A stretch of DNA of 64,000 nt from Orychophragmus violaceus (GCA_030180135.1 CM058232.1:74330016-74394015), one strand, 5' to 3'; shown: positions 35,601 to 50,101, counted from the first letter of the stretch. A program made the numbers and translations. Notes: a model not told the origin generated them from the sequence alone.

Positions 35601-38600
35601 GTTGGTACGAAGAAATTCATCTAATAGTGGTATTATGACCACGAAATGTGTAATATCTGTTGCTATGCCTACGGCAGCGTAACAGAAAAAAAATGATGAA
35701 CGACATAATACTTTCCTTTTTTTTTTTGAACAACACAATACTTTCCCAAACAAGTGAAAAGAACAAAGAAAGAATACAAACATACAAATGTCTTTGAACC
35801 TCATTTTCGATCTTAGGAAAGTGAATAAATGCAAGCTAAAAGTGATGCTCTAGAAACTAAGTCATGTACCTGCTGTAATACGGATACTGCAAGAATATCC
35901 CATGAAGTGTCCATACAAAAGGAATACAAGAAAACCTGGATGAGTCACAAAAGGAAAATGGACCCAATCAGAGAAGTGCATAACTAATCAAAGCTAACAG
36001 CCTATTATGCTTGGACGTGGATAAAGCAGAAGCCAATATTAAAGTAGATCTGCACAAGGCACAAGGTCTTATGTGTTCCAAAGAGGGAGCATGTGACTGC
36101 TTCCACCAATATTAAATCCTTTCATTAGCTAATAATATAAGAAGTACAATAGAATGGTGTGAAAAGAATTTCAAAGGAACAAAATATTTGACGTGGACCT
36201 ACCTGAAACAGTTCTTGGCAGAGATCTATGCTAAGAAAGCCGCTGGTGAAAAATCTTTCAGCAGAAAGGGATAGGAAAACTGGTAAAGCAATTTCATATA
36301 ACTTTAGGCCCTGGAACGAAGATTCCTTAATGCTGGAGTCTCCACTATTTTTCATTTTAGCTGAGCCAAAAGGTATTACTGGTGTATTAGAGACTGGATG
36401 CATCCCCTGAAATAAGACAAGTACAGCAAAGCCCCATAGAAACTGATAATCTTCAACCTCAAGTGTAACCATGCGATGTCTAGATATTAAGGACCTATCA
36501 GAATATCCTTCTACACTAAGATTCACAGGAATTGCATCCAGGACCAAAGCTTGCAGGATCACAGGCCATGCCTCTTCCAAACAAGGCTGTAGCCTTCTTG
36601 ACACAGTATGTGGCGGGATTTCATCTAAGATCGAGATCTGCTGCAGCAAGTCAAAAGATCTTATTAGAAAATTCCCCTACAAGGATAGAAGTGGTCAGCT
36701 AAAAGAGAGAAAATAGTACTATTAAGTGTTGACTCACACTTCTTTTGAGGTTCTGAAATAAGCAAACATAACTGTAGCCCCTTAGAACCTGAATCCAGTA
36801 CCTCCCAAGCAGGTCTGAACTCTTGGAAAACAATGGCAATAGCGCTTCAAATTCTACTGGCAACTCACCATGGTGTGTTGTCAAGAATGTAAATATATAA
36901 CACTTGAGCGAGGCATGCGCAGCAAGAAGCCTGATCTTGATCTACGTTGCAAAAACAAGTCTACTCAGTGAAAGCCATATGAAATACAAAAATTTAAATG
37001 TTTTGTTGCTTATGCACCTTGCTTGTGACCCATTCAGCAAATGAAGGATAATATAATTCGTTGAAGTCATTGAGCGGACGTGAAAGTAGAGAAAATATGC
37101 GTTTGACTGCAACTTGATCACTGCTTATTATTCCACTGGTCATTATCTGGAATGATTACATACACTGATTTAGAAACGTAAGGGAACAAATCTGAAGGAA
37201 AAAGCATGACAGATGTCATCCTCACCTTTGTGGCCAACTGTAACCCAGCCTCCAGAAGAACAGGGCCAGAATTTGCATCCAAGGCAGTACGAACAGCAGA
37301 TACCAGTTGAGCCTAAATGTAAGAATTGTAACTATGATGTTCATTAAAAATCTTAAATTAGACTTTGTTGGTTAAAATATAATTTTACTTGGTGAGCACC
37401 TGATATTGTTCCAGCAGAAGATGTCCAGGAAGTTCAGGGTCGGCTACTAATTTGAACTGCAAAATATCAGTATATCACACAAGGTCAACTAGGTGAATAT
37501 GACTTGGAGGCTAGCAAAATCTTAGCCAGAAACACATGTTTTGAGGCAAAGAATTGGGTGGTGGGGAAGAATAATCGAACAGACAATTTCTGAAGAAAGA
37601 AAAATGAAACATAGAAAAATGTGGGGGAATGAGAGAACCACACGTAACTAACAGAAAGTCTCACCTTCTCAAGAATTGTGCTAAGAAGTCCAACTCCAAT
37701 CGGCCTCATATTTTCAAACTGAATAGTGCTTATCTGAAGATTTTATACATCTTATTAAATTTCCCTCTGAGCAATTTTCAGAATATTTCAAATGGTGCTT
37801 TAAGAAGTTAATCTCTTCTCTTTACCTGATAAGCAAGAGATATCAGCTCTTGTAGTTGAAGAACTAGCCAGTCACCTGAGCTTTGTCTATCGGAAGCAAG
37901 TTTCCTTGCCAATGAAAGATTAAAATGAGCAGCATCCTTTCCTACAGCCTCTGGCAAAAGACTCAAACACCTAGAGTCGAAAAATCAGTTGGGCTAGTTT
38001 AGTTAAAAGGACATAGTTCATAACACAAACATATATAAATTACTATGCATTTTGACTGAGAGCTGCAACAATTAAGTTATTAAGTACTCAGGATTAAATA
38101 AAGGGATAAAACTTCATTTAGTAATGGCTCAGTGCTGAAACCCTTCACGATCTTGTTGAAACTTGGTTCTCCATCAGCATACACTTTCAAGGCATCAGTT
38201 GAAATTTTATTTTCCGTCAAGTTTTAGTTACGGTAAAAAACTATTCCAGGGCATTCGTTAAAAATATTGATGTCAAAGGTATTGACTAGAGATGGAGGGT
38301 AACAAAAACATCCCCAACTTACTCAGCTGCAAAAATTCTGGTTCGATATCTCAAGGCTTTGTCTTTGTCAGGATTGGCACGTAATGATTTCCCACTAGAG
38401 CTAGAAACCATGTCTTCATCATCATCTCCAAGGTTCTCTATTGCGCTAGCAGGATCATTTTCTGTACTGTTCGTTTCAGTATTCCTTCCAGCGGATGCTG
38501 CAAGAGCCTGTCAGCAGAAAAACTAAATTTACATCGATTATGGGAAAAGGATGGCAGACCTAGATATATAATAACACGTGTAAATTGAAAATAGACAGTA

Positions 38601-41600
38601 AAATTTGAAAAGAAGGGCGGCAATCATGAGGAAACAAATAAATTTACATGATCTTACTTCAGACGGTTCATACCACAGCAATGATAAGTCCATAGAAAAC
38701 CAATAAATTTATACGAAATCTCTTAGCTATTACCATGTTGCGGCATATTGACATCCATCGAGATGGGCGTGATGGACATGTCGCATAAAGCAGGCGTATC
38801 AAGGTACTACGGATCAAGTTCCCAATCCTACGAGAACACAACAATTTCAGTCCATCAATAAAGCAAGTTAATCAAAACCATAAGTACACAACATTTCCAT
38901 AAGACAAAAAACAACAGAAAGAACAATTGCTTACTCAGAATCTGTTTCTTCGTCCAACATCTGAAATAAGTTACCTTCTATCTGCTCATCGATGACAGAA
39001 ACCTAAAACACAAGAATCCGATAAATTTCAAGAGTAGAGGATTCTGGGGAAAAAGTCGAGATCAAAGCATGCTGTTTACCGGGTCTTTCTCAATCAGATG
39101 ACGAAGAGTTGACACAGAGAGACGCCTAATAATTGGCTGTTTTACAAAAGATATAAACTAGTATTCATCATGGGGGAGCCCTTGAAGACTTGCCTAAGAA
39201 AAGAAGAGATAGCCAAAAGAAAAAAGAGAAACCTGTCTTGATGCCAGCGTCAGTAAGAGATTCTTCACGTGTGAGTGCACTGAAACAGCTTGTGGAGCAA
39301 AAAGAATAAGCTGCTGAGTAAAACAGACGCTCCTGAAAACATTTAGATGTAAAACAGTTAAATTTGACAAAAATTGAGATAACTATACAGTAGTAACAAA
39401 GGACTAAAATGATTGTGACACAGAGAAGCATTCACATACTCAAGTAGTGTTGGAATTTCTTGCCAGGAACTAATCTCTGCAATAATAGACTGCAAGAAAA
39501 AAATATTTAGAACGAGCGAAATAGTTTTCCTTACATACAAACGCATGCACCTTCCTTTACTTATCCAACAAGATCAAACATAGGATACATCATTTACTGA
39601 AATAGAAGGTTGGAAGGGTCCAGAATAGTACCTTGCAGCGTGAAAAGAGAATGCTGCCAGGAGAAAGCTCAGGACCAAGGACAGCAACAATAGCATTTAT
39701 AAGGCGTCCAATGCCTTGGGAAAGATCGATCCATCCACTTTCTTCACTCAATAAAATGTCCAAGGCAAGTCCTAATGTTGCCTAATAATGTATACAGAAC
39801 GAGAATGATAACATGAGACAGTGTATGGAGATATCAAATCAAGCTCGGGAAATAAAGTCTTCTCAATAGTTAGCAAATCTAATTAAGCACCTTATTGAGG
39901 ATGTCAAAAATTGTTAAACATCTTAAAATTGCAATATCGACTGAACCAGAGAATCTCTCTTTGCCAAGCATTATCAGATTCAGGTCATAGCCAAGTCCTC
40001 TAATTTAGCCAATTTATGCTCTTAATTTCATTTTAGATGGACGACTAATCAAATTCCATCAGCCGGAACACCAAAATGAGATCTTTTAAAACAAACGGCA
40101 ATATTTAAAAAGTGTGCATTCTAGGGTCTTAATGAGCTACGAAATAGTTTACCTGAACATGAGATACGAATGATAAACCAGCAGCTTCAATGGTCAAAAG
40201 AAGCCCATGCAAGGCCCAGATCTTAAGACCAAGAACGGGAGTTTTGGCCAAAGATGAGACTGAACTAACAGTAGCGGGTACTAAGGTCGACAATGCCATT
40301 CCTCCTGCACTGCAGGCCATGTACAAAATGATTTTTTTAAAATATAACAGATCAACATAACATAGTAGCTTTCAATATGTAAATTGTAAAATACTACGTA
40401 TCTTTAACGATGGATAATATTTGAACTTAATTGCTATTAAAGCATCATAACCAGATACATAGTAACCTACTTTTCAGTTTTATTGATATTCACTATATAT
40501 TAAACAGAATGTTCAAGTTAGAAGCCAAACTCCACCTGTGATGGATGCAGCCAAGTGCAAGAGCAATGGATCCACCATAGTTTGGATCTGTTATCCCATT
40601 TAGGTCGCCAAGAAGCACTCTGGTCTATTTATCAACATGCAAAACATATATGAGAATAAAGGGTTTTTGTCATACTTTCTATCACTAAAGATAAAACGAA
40701 CATCTAGACCAAGAAAATCAGTACCGGAATTTAATTATTTTTATTTTTACTAGGAAATAAGTGAACAATCAAAAGCAGATTGTATACACTAACGTACGGT
40801 CACCACGTAAACATCCAATTTTAAGGAGCATAAAGATAGGACCGCAAAAGATTTCTGTAGAGATAGCATTGTGGACAGACCATTCTTGCTGTAAAGACGT
40901 CATTTCCAAGACGGGCTAGGAGACCAAGACCCTCACATGCTGCCCTGCGTTGCGACGCACAGATGTCTCCCTCTGTTAAAATATTCTGTTGCAACAGAAA
41001 ATAAGTGAATCAATTTTGAGAATAGGTTCATAAATCTGAACTAGCATCTTTATTTGAAATTAAATACCTGAAAAATGGCTTGCCCTGTACTTAATACCTC
41101 TGTCCCTAGTTGCTGAGGACGTAGAGCATGCAAAGCCTGTAAGAAATAAATTAACACGAAGTTCTGAATGTAACAGAAACATATTATCTTCCTTTTGACA
41201 AGAAGCAAACGATCTGAACTCAGATATAGTTGATTTCTTCAGCAGAGTAGTCAGCATTGTAGCACAGACCCTCCATACTAAAAGATAGTGCTTTGTTTCA
41301 TTAATTTATCAGCTTTATATATAGACCAAAATGTGTATGATCCTTTATAGAATGTTATTTTATGTGTATTTTCTAGCATTCCAACATCACCTGAGTTCAG
41401 CCCTCGGTATCCTACAGGAGGTAGAATAACAAACTCACCAGAACATGGTTGTACCTTTACCATGCAACTATCTTGACTAATCGTTTTACGACGGTTCAAT
41501 AAACGCACAAAACTCGTATAATAATTGGGAGCACCTTTAATCCGGCAAGAAGACCCGCACAGATGTTAGTCAAGCTGGCTGAACGCCATTGTTTCTTCTT

Positions 41601-44600
41601 TCCAGCTTTCATACACTGTTGAATGACCGAAAGAAGTGAGAGCATCCCATGGCTATCCTGAGAAGAAAAGGTTACAGTTATTTCAGACTATCAAAATGAC
41701 AAATGTTATAGCTAAACAAGGACCTATCTGGACATATAATAATCACAAACCTGAGAAGCAAACATGATACCAAAGCAGAGAACCATCTGATTCACCAAAG
41801 TCTTTTTCACAGTCTCTGGCTTCATGATTACGGAAAATTCGAGTAAGATTTGAGCATAAATAACAACGACAAGTCTGTAGCCAGATGAAAACCAGCGCCA
41901 TCGTTGCGAACAAATTATCGCCAAAAAGTGCATTGCACTTACCAGAGGAAAACTAGAAACTTTACTTTCCCATACACTTGGTGCTAGACCATCTTCCCCA
42001 CCTTGAAAATAACGAAGCTCATCTTCAAACCAATCCCTGGATAAAAATTCATAAAAACTTACATCTCCTTGGGGAGGACTAATGCTCTACGGAATTATCA
42101 ATAATATGCGAGGACAAATGCAGTGAAATTCCTTGAGGGAATGCAAACTGAAAACCCAGATGACAATTTAGGCACCTGCCAGGAATCCAAGGACCAAGCC
42201 ATGCATCTCTTTTGTCAAGGAGCGCCTTCAAGCACGAGCTTTCATCAAATCCAGAAGGATCCCTTTCATTTAAACAGACATGAAGGAATGACTAGTTGAG
42301 TGATCAACTAAGAGATTTATCAAACCATGTCCTTAGCATACACTTTAAAGGTATTTTAGAGAGAGAGCAGCAGTTAGGGATGACATTAGTCATTACCTAT
42401 ATGGTGATGTGCATAGCTGAATAATTTGCTGATGCTCACTTTTATAGGCCAAGGGATCTGGGATGGATTGATAAGCTACCAATATTCTTATGATGAGCGT
42501 GTCCACCAAAGTTTTGGCATCAGGCAACCGTGTGTTGGCCATTGCCGATACATAAGACAAAGCGCTGTTTCCAAGAAGACAAAAGTCAATTCACTCATCA
42601 TACAGGTAAAGGATAAGAGAACTTACTATCAAATGAAAATATCATATAATTGACAATTAAAGGTAGAAAAAAATTGTATGATACATTAGTAATGTCATAC
42701 CTACAGAGGTTTGCCAGTACTGGTTGAAGTAGAATACCATTCTCACAAGAAACAAAACGTCGCACAAAAGCTGTGAGTGCGTCCACTGCAGCAGACCACA
42801 CACTACAAAAAGGAGAACACTGATCATTTGCTTTCTAGCAAGAACAAAAATTAGAGTCATCACTTTTGTTTCTCTTGGACATGAATCAATCAGGGAGAGC
42901 TGAGGACTCAGCCCTCTCATACCAGCTATTAATGTGTCAAAAATCAACTAAGAAAGAGAGTTTGAAGATTAGTAAGTTTTATTATATAGGCATGTGCATT
43001 GTTTCTTGATGTGTCAAATGAAAAATAAATATGGTTTGCTAGTCGCTACCGGTACCAGGAGCTTAAAAGACTTAATGCATCAAGGGTCACTTACCTTAAC
43101 GTAGATTTTAAATCTGCACGTTGTTTGATCAACTGCTCTAAGTTTCCAGTAAAGACGTCAGCCCACAAGATAAGAATGTCAAAATCTTGGTCCCCAAACT
43201 CCTATATAATAAAGTAGTTTGAATTGATTAGAAAAAGAAGAAATTGATAAGGATGAAATATTACCTCCGGACTCTGCACTTAAAGACAAGGATGAAATAT
43301 TACCTCCTTTGGCATAGAATTGAGTAGTGATGATAACAACAACCATCCAGCTTCCTTTTCACTTGAGGCAACTGTGATATTTCTCCTGGATTCTGTTAGC
43401 ATCTTCTTCGAAATTTTTAGCACTGACCTTGGCAATCTGTGAACAAGAAATTACAAGAAACGTTTTGCAGTTGGATTAATTGAAGTTCTGATTTGGCTTC
43501 TTTAAGTAAGTGACAAGTCATGGCAGGTTGAGAACTATTTTGACTATCTAAATAAAACATTATCTTTACTTTTCATGCCACGTAAGAGGTGTATGGCTAT
43601 GAAGTAGTTTGAATTGATTAGAAAAAGAAGAAAATGATAAACTCTCAGAAACTATCGAAAGTGCTACGAGTTTAAGTTTCATCTAGTTGTCTAGGGCAAT
43701 GAGCAAGGTAGTAATTTACAGGATTAGTTGGAAGATTTCTCCATCAGCTCACAGACATAACAAATACACCGCCTATATGCAAGAATCCAATGACCCACAA
43801 GGATAATTCGTTGGCACAAGCTTCAATGTTGAATTTGAAGTGGTAAAACGGTGAATAAGATGTGATCATGAGGGAGCTATGAAGACTCTTACTTAGCAGG
43901 ATAACCAAGCGAGAGTCCAGGAGAAATGGAGACTAGAGCTGCCAAAGTTGCTGCTTGCCCATGCAAAGAAGCAAGATCAGTTTCCAATTTGCCTCCCTAC
44001 AAAAATGCAATGGTGAATTATAAGTCACTCCCGTCATGAGGTTGTTAAAATAGAGAATGTCTATTTATATAGACTTAAAAGATGAAGAATTTCAATTAGA
44101 TTAAGGCCAAGGACTCCATAAGCATATAACAGGAAAATATGATGCCTTTCATGACATAAAAATCTTTTTCAATTTCACCATCTAAATGTTCACCGATAGA
44201 CTTTCATGTTTTGCATATTCAGTAAAAATATATGATACACATGCAGCAGGCCATACATACATGTGTGATTAAAGATGTAATCTAGAAAAAATACACACGT
44301 CCACTCACAAGAGAGTCAAAGAAACATAAACATGGTATCATAATACTATAAAAAGAAAACCAACTCAGTATTACCTTTTCAAATGATAAACTTTCCCGCA
44401 AAGCATTAACAGTGGTTACAGCATAAGAAGTCAACCCACCAACGCAGGTGGGATCAACCTCAGCCAAAGCACGTAAAGTTAAAGCAGCCTCAACACGTAC
44501 CTGGAAAAACCAAGTATGATTTTATAAATTAAATTATACAGTTACCCTTGGGTTGTCATTTGACCCAATGTACCCAGATATTCATGTTTGCATGACAGGC

Positions 44601-47600
44601 AAGACTAGTACAAGCTCCACAAAGCTGAGTCTGAATATTTAGTACTGTATATCAAGTTACTACATTCACATGAGCATTCAGAAACTACTGTGATAACGGC
44701 TTCTTACAACCCTCTATTTATGCATAAGGGTTCTGTTACCTACCTATTGATTACTTTGATAACGGCCTATTCCAGCCCTCTATTTCTATTCGTAAAAGTT
44801 TTGTTTACCTAACTTATGATGGGTACATTTTTGAAACATATGAAACAATTTTACATCCAGTAGTAACAGGATGTACAGATGAAACATGTCTTTCATAGCA
44901 ATTGTTAGTAATAAACAAGAAACACGTAGAGAGGGAAGATTAGAGTCTGGAGGGTTAAAAGGATTAAGAAAACAGAATGCTGCAAAGAATTAATTATAAT
45001 TCTTTGATGAAAACAGCAACGAAAAGAAAAAGAGATGAAAAGGACTTGTGTTGAGAGTCACTATCAAAACAAGGAATGTGTTAGCTTACAAGGCCCAAAG
45101 AATGTGACAATGCTGCACCCACTGTGTCATCAAAAAACTCCCTGAATTCATGGGGAACCTGCAAGCAGACAAATAGAAATCAAGCTTAAAAGTTTCATTA
45201 TTTATTTAAATCAAACAGAACTTTCAAGACAAATCAAATCAGAAGCGTTTGCTCCAATAGCAGCCTCACCTCTCCCAGTGTTTTCAACGTGTATGACAAA
45301 GCCCGCAAAGCAACAATTTTCATTGATGGACTAGCATCTGAAGACTGAAGCTGCATTTGTTTCAGAAAAAAAAAAACATAAGTTACTCGATTATGATGTA
45401 GGAACATAAATTATTATTATTATTATTCTTTTAACATATGTAGCTCTGACTTGCAGGGACAAAGAGTGGAGTTAATCTGTAAAACCTGCTTTCCGAGAAA
45501 AACTGAAAAGCTTCTCTGGCTTGGTTCCGTCATTTGATCAATTACGCCAACCCGTAGGATGTAAAGAACACATGCCTTCAAAAGTGAAAATTTGAATTAA
45601 GAAATTTGATCCAGCAAAACAGCAGTGCTGTTTTCATAAGAGTTAGCAATGTCTCCTCTTTGTTTTCAAGACATGCAGAGAAAAAACTGAATCATTCCCA
45701 GCATAGCATTAGTGTTGCAAAGTGACATTTTGATAGATAGAATTATGTAAGAAATTTAATAAAGACAAAATGACAATGTTGGAATTGCAAGAAAATGAAA
45801 TAAGTATCACGTACCAGTGCATGGGCATTAATTGAGGAGTCACCCCGCAGCATGTCCGTGACAAGTAAAGAATATTCCTGAAGCTCACTATCTGGATCTA
45901 TGTACCTTATCTTATTGGCCTGCAAAACTCAATTCAACACTTAATAAGTACGTAAGGCCATGGTGTCGAGCTGAACATGTGTATGAACATTTAGCTAGAC
46001 TCTAGGGTCTTATGATATGGAAATATAGGCCGTATGCAGATATAACCCTTGATAACAATTTGTGTGATTTCCGAAAAAGGCCCATGTCAAATTTTAAGAA
46101 TTGTGTCTCATTATCAGTCTGAAAAACAAAATATAACAAACTCGCAAAAAAATTTAACCTGTAAAAAGAACACCCATGACAGTGCCAAACCAAACCGCTT
46201 GTTCCTTGCCCGTGATCCAACCGCTGCGTTTATTATAAGAATTAGTGCTTTGCAGAAAAAGAAAAGATTTACTGCAATTAGAAGAAAAAAACTGACAACA
46301 CTAATAAACCAAAAAATGTATAACTATGTCATTATATTGTCATAATGGCTTGCAATTATGTCTCCAATGACTCATAAGACTACCTTTTGTGAAGGGTACA
46401 ACTAGATGCCTCTGCAAACCACCTTCCAGTTTCTTTGCTGGTGGAAATGGTCCTTTACCTCTAGGTTGGACCTAACAAACAAATATTAAATTCCATAAAA
46501 CACAAAATTATAAAGACAATAAGGAAGCAATTTACTAGAGAGATAAGTCTACATGCGCTTCAGGATGCATTCCTAGCGCAAGCAATGAGCCCAAAGCCTC
46601 TGCAAATGCATCGCAGACAGATGATTCTGAATCTTCAATACCCTACATTAATAGAGGCAAATATATATTCAGAGTCAAACATCAGCCCACCAAGAGATTG
46701 AAAGAAGACAGAGTTAAAAACATGCAGGCTTCACTAGCATATCAAACTGACCTTGACACAGTAAGATGCTAAAGTATCAAATTCGCTGGTACCAAGACCA
46801 GGCCCTCCAATGTTGGAAAAGGCCTTCACACAACGAGCAGCAGCAATTCTCACTACGAATGATTTGTCCAAACTGGAAAATCTTGTGATCAAACGGTATG
46901 CTTCCGAGTAGGCAGTGGCAGCAGCTGTACCACCACAGCCTTCCAAAGCATTGTGAAGCAAGATAAAGGCTTCTTGTCTCACAAAATCCTGAAAGCGCGG
47001 GAAACGACACAGAATTAAATCAAAAACTAATAGCTGCACTATACAGGTCAGTTCTCATTAATGTCCACTAGTTTCTTCACAAAATTCCAGATAATGATAG
47101 CTGGGTGGAAATAAATTCAATGACTGAAAAACTGAAACAGCAGCTTCAGAGACTAAGAAAAGGCATAAATTGGTTTATAGCCCAAACCATATCTACCAGT
47201 GATATCAGGATACAGTAACAGTGGCTGCAGAGCTTTAATCCCTTCACTGCCACAACTCAATACCTATTTGAGATTTTAACAGTATAGTTCTTTTCTAAAT
47301 AATCCAACTGGGCTGATGATAGTAAGATATGATCCATTGAGGGAAATTACATATAGTTCTGCTACACCAATCAAATTTAATTTTCCTACTGACAACAAGA
47401 ACTTGGAGAATCGTAAAGTTGAACCACAATACCTCGTTGAACTTCGCTAATTTTGTCACAATAACTGTTGTTTCGGACAAGCCAGAAGTTATTTTTCTTC
47501 CAAAATGGCGATACAGCTCCCCCAAGCATTGGGCAGCACCTAGAAAAAAATGTAACTATAAACTTAGGAACATAAGACCAAGTAAACATAAAGTAGTAAC

Positions 47601-48505
47601 CAACGCATGGAAACTTCATGAAATATATGGATGTTTGCCGTGCTCAATAGAATGCATTCCAAACAGCAACAAAAAGGCAAAAAAAATTCTGCTTAGGAGG
47701 GTCACTAATATTATACTTTTATTCCAAAACATCACTATAACCTCGTATTAATATATTAATGAACAATAGCTGCTCCCCAGGTTACAGCCTACCTGCAACT
47801 CGCTGAGGATCACTCCGCTTCCCATCGGAAAGAAAACCTTGTAAACTGCTAGCTCTAGAGTATATCGAAATACTATCACCGTCTGATATAATTTTCGCCA
47901 TAGCCACTGACGCAAGATGCCGTACCGGTCGCCGAGCACCAAGAGTAACTAGAGAATACAAGGCATCTTCGCATTTTCTTTGCCATACTAATATAGACTC
48001 CTGAATACATGATCGTTAAGAAACAATCAGATAACGCAACCAAGTCAATTAACTACAGAAACGCTCTTGAATATAACGTTCCTAGATAGAATTTCATTCT
48101 CGAAGTTTAATCAAATTCATTAGAAATGAAAGATACACTAGTGCGGACAATCTAGAACAAATGGAACGCAATGGTCGCTTGTGGAATTAAGAAGGGTTCT
48201 AGTTGATCTCAGATAACGATCATTTAACAAATACTCATATTTCCAGATAATTTTATTTTTCAGATGCGAAAATGACGAGGCTGAGCAGTGTATAAGAAGG
48301 ATCAAAAGAAGAAAACCAAAACCAGGTTTAGAAGAAAGACCTTGGGCTCTTCGTCGAGTTCGGAAATAAGATCAGAAAGGATCTCGAAACAGAGGAGAGG
48401 GTCCGGGTTTTTCTGTGATGCTGACGCCACAATCGACTCTAGCTGAGCGACGAGAACGCCGAATCGCGACAGAGGAACGTTGTCGCTCGCATTATTCTTC
48501 GCCAT
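32620..48505 (-). CDS. SWEETIE: SWEETIE, HEATR5-like giant HEAT-repeat protein, complete multi-exon gene
   Basis: Exon 1 starts at the ATG at 48505 (MAKNNASDNVPLSRFGVLVA) and the last exon ends at the TAG-type stop at 32620. Recognisable exon blocks include KCEDALYSLV (near 47975), GGPGLGTSEFDTLASYCVK (near 46770), VDPTCVGGLTSYAVTTVNAL (near 44440), AGGMALSTLVPATVSSVSSL (near 40290) and HLLLEQYQAQL (near 37410), in the order of the Arabidopsis protein of about 2,200 residues. The protein is built of HEAT repeats and is homologous to animal HEATR5/yeast Laa1, which act with AP-1 in clathrin-linked trafficking. In Arabidopsis, loss of SWEETIE disturbs sugar metabolism and causes early senescence. 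The C-terminal 230 residues (33315-32620) are disordered and acidic (DEDEDDDDDWDTFQSF). No break was seen, though not every exon was checked. A duplicated splice donor lies at 43263-43304. Exon 1 and the promoter are duplicated at 49891-50365. Confidence 0.93.
34648..34790. repeat. 52-bp direct repeat in a SWEETIE intron
   Basis: acaaaagcttttagttgcag and the next 30 bp (to tgcatatgcaac) occur at 34648 and again at 34737, spaced 89 bp, with two or three differences. It is a local tandem-type duplication inside an intron. Confidence 0.8.
43211..43640 (-). repeat. Local duplications in SWEETIE that copy a splice donor
   Basis: aaggatgaaatattacctcc occurs at about 43249-43268 and at 43288-43307, 39 bp apart. 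On the minus strand each carries GGAG/GTAATATTTC, so the 5' splice site of the exon ending MPKE is present twice. Separately, gtagtttgaattgattagaa and its A-rich continuation occur near 43213 and again near 43598. Confidence 0.8.
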
Positions 48506-48770
48506 TAGGACTGTAGAAGCAGGAGAAACATAGAATGAACCAAACCCAGTGGACGAGAAAAACGAAAGACAAAGAAGAAAGCGAGGAGTGAGAGAGAGGG
48601 ATCGGAATATTTGTTTGAGATCTATCGGGGTCGGAGAAGAAAAGCCGGTATTTGTTTCCGGCTCGGCTAAAGATGACTAATTAATCGACTTACCGGATAC
48701 TACACGGGTGAACAGTGACATATATGGGCGGGGCAGATAGATCCACGTAAATTAAGGGCATCAAAATAAG
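48304..48770 (-). repeat. Segmental duplication copy 1: SWEETIE exon 1, 5' UTR and promoter
   Basis: Matches 49891-50365 over about 470 bp with only scattered differences. Copy 1 carries the functional exon 1. Identity ends sharply at the right after gggcatcaaaataag (48770). In copy 2 the same words are followed by unrelated DNA. Confidence 0.92.
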
Positions 48771-48878
48771 AGATATTTACATCTGAAGTCACCTTTAGAA
48801 TTTTATATTACATAAAAAGGTCACATTCATGTTATTGAGCATTTTGACCCTATGACAATATTAAATTGCTCTTATTTT

Positions 48879-49373
48879 TGAAAACACAGAAAACACACAA
48901 ATAGATACAAACCAAAAAGTTTTCTGAAACATAATTCTTATTTTGAAATCTCTTGAACAAATTACAACGAATCTTGTTCAATCAGCTTTACTTGACTTCA
49001 CAACAGTGAATTAAGACTGACAAATTTCTAAATCTACTCAGAACCTTACCAATCCTTCTTTGTTCACTCACCGAGATCGCACTAATCACACAACTATTCT
49101 TCTATGTTATGCATTTTCAACTATTCCACACGAAAAGCGGCCAAACCTAATCTCCTAAGATTAAAGCCTTATATACTCTTATATTCTTGAGTATATTCGA
49201 CTACAACAATCTGCAACTTCCATATCTCAAATATCCTTCCATATCTTCTATTTCTATAAAACAGGCTGCTGACTTGTCTTCCACGTCATGTCATATGCGT
49301 TATCCAGATCATCTTCTATGTTACACAATCTCTGATGCTAACCACCTTGATTTTTCATTCTCCCCATTTTTGT
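48879..49373 (-). mobile_element. Copia-type 3' LTR (479 bp) with its polypurine tract
   Basis: On the minus strand the tract ACAAAAATGGGGAGAA (49373-49358) is followed by TGAAAAATC... and the segment ends with ...GTGTTTTCA at 48879. It therefore has the TG...CA ends of an LTR with short TGAAAA/TTTTCA inverted ends. The purine tract before an LTR is characteristic of Ty1/Copia elements. No matching second LTR was seen in the window, so the element is a truncated 3' end. Orientation is minus. Confidence 0.65.
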
Positions 49374-49888
49374 CTGAATGTGAGAATCGATTCAACCTGT
49401 AAAGACATATCAAAAAAACAAGAGCATGCAACCAAAGATATACAACCATCCCATCACAATTTCAGCATTTGGATAACTTAGTAATTTTCTAAAACACATA
49501 ACTTCAAAAAGTGCATCATGCAAATAAGTATCCAACATAATAGTAGTTTAATTCCCAAAAACAATCCCAAAACAAAACTGTTATTCAGTCTAATCAATCA
49601 TCCCTCACAAACTCGGCACAAGCTTCATCATTGGTTCCTCCATCCTCGACGTCTCCTACTACACTAGGATATCCAGGGTATTATCCCCATGAATCGATGA
49701 TCATATTGGACAAAAACAGCATTAAGCACAGGTCTATAATGCACTAAAAATAAATCAGGACATCACTAATCAAATCAGGTTCTCCTCCCACATAGGCAGT
49801 CATCGGATCCAGAGTGACACGTATTGGGTGTCCAAGGGGCGCACCATCAGCTGGATGAACATGAACATCAAATTGGCCGCTCGTGGAA
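49374..49888 (-). mobile_element. Possible internal remnant of the Copia-type element
   Basis: Lies directly upstream (minus strand) of the polypurine tract. Its far end contains an open piece reading QFDVHVHPADGAPLGHPIRV (about 49800-49872). The piece was not assigned to a Copia domain, and no gag or integrase motif was found. It may be element sequence or captured DNA. Confidence 0.3.
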
Positions 49889-50101
49889 TTAAAAGAAGAA
49901 AACCAAAACCAGGTTTAGAGAAACAGGAAGAAAGACCTTGGGCTCTTCATAGAGTTCGAAAATAAGATCAGAAAGGATCTCGAAACAGAGGAGAGGGTCT
50001 GGGTTTTTCTGGGATGCTGACGCCACAATCGACTCTAGCTGAGCGACGAGAACGCCGAATCGCGACAGAGGAACGTTGTCGCTCGCATTATTCTTCGCCA
50101 T
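49889..50101 (-). pseudogene. Duplicated SWEETIE exon 1 (orphan copy)
   Basis: The ATG at 50101 opens the same MAKNNASDNVPLSRFGVLVA as SWEETIE. It differs at residues such as IFELYEEPK against ISELDEEPK. Past the donor, copy 2 has a 9-nt insertion (gaaacagga-type) and continues into unrelated DNA, so no downstream SWEETIE exon follows it on its own side. The nearest downstream exon 2 is that of the true gene, beyond the Copia LTR and the real exon 1. It is therefore an orphan exon unless it is used as an alternative first exon. Confidence 0.88.

Noticed and set aside
45405..45430. ATT microsatellite
   Set aside because: An ordinary intronic simple repeat.
48302..48304. Possible readthrough of SWEETIE exon 1 into a LLNLVLVFFF tail
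   Set aside because: That tail is intron 1 translated past the GT donor. The continuation ESILVWQRKCEDAL is found in the next exon near 48000.
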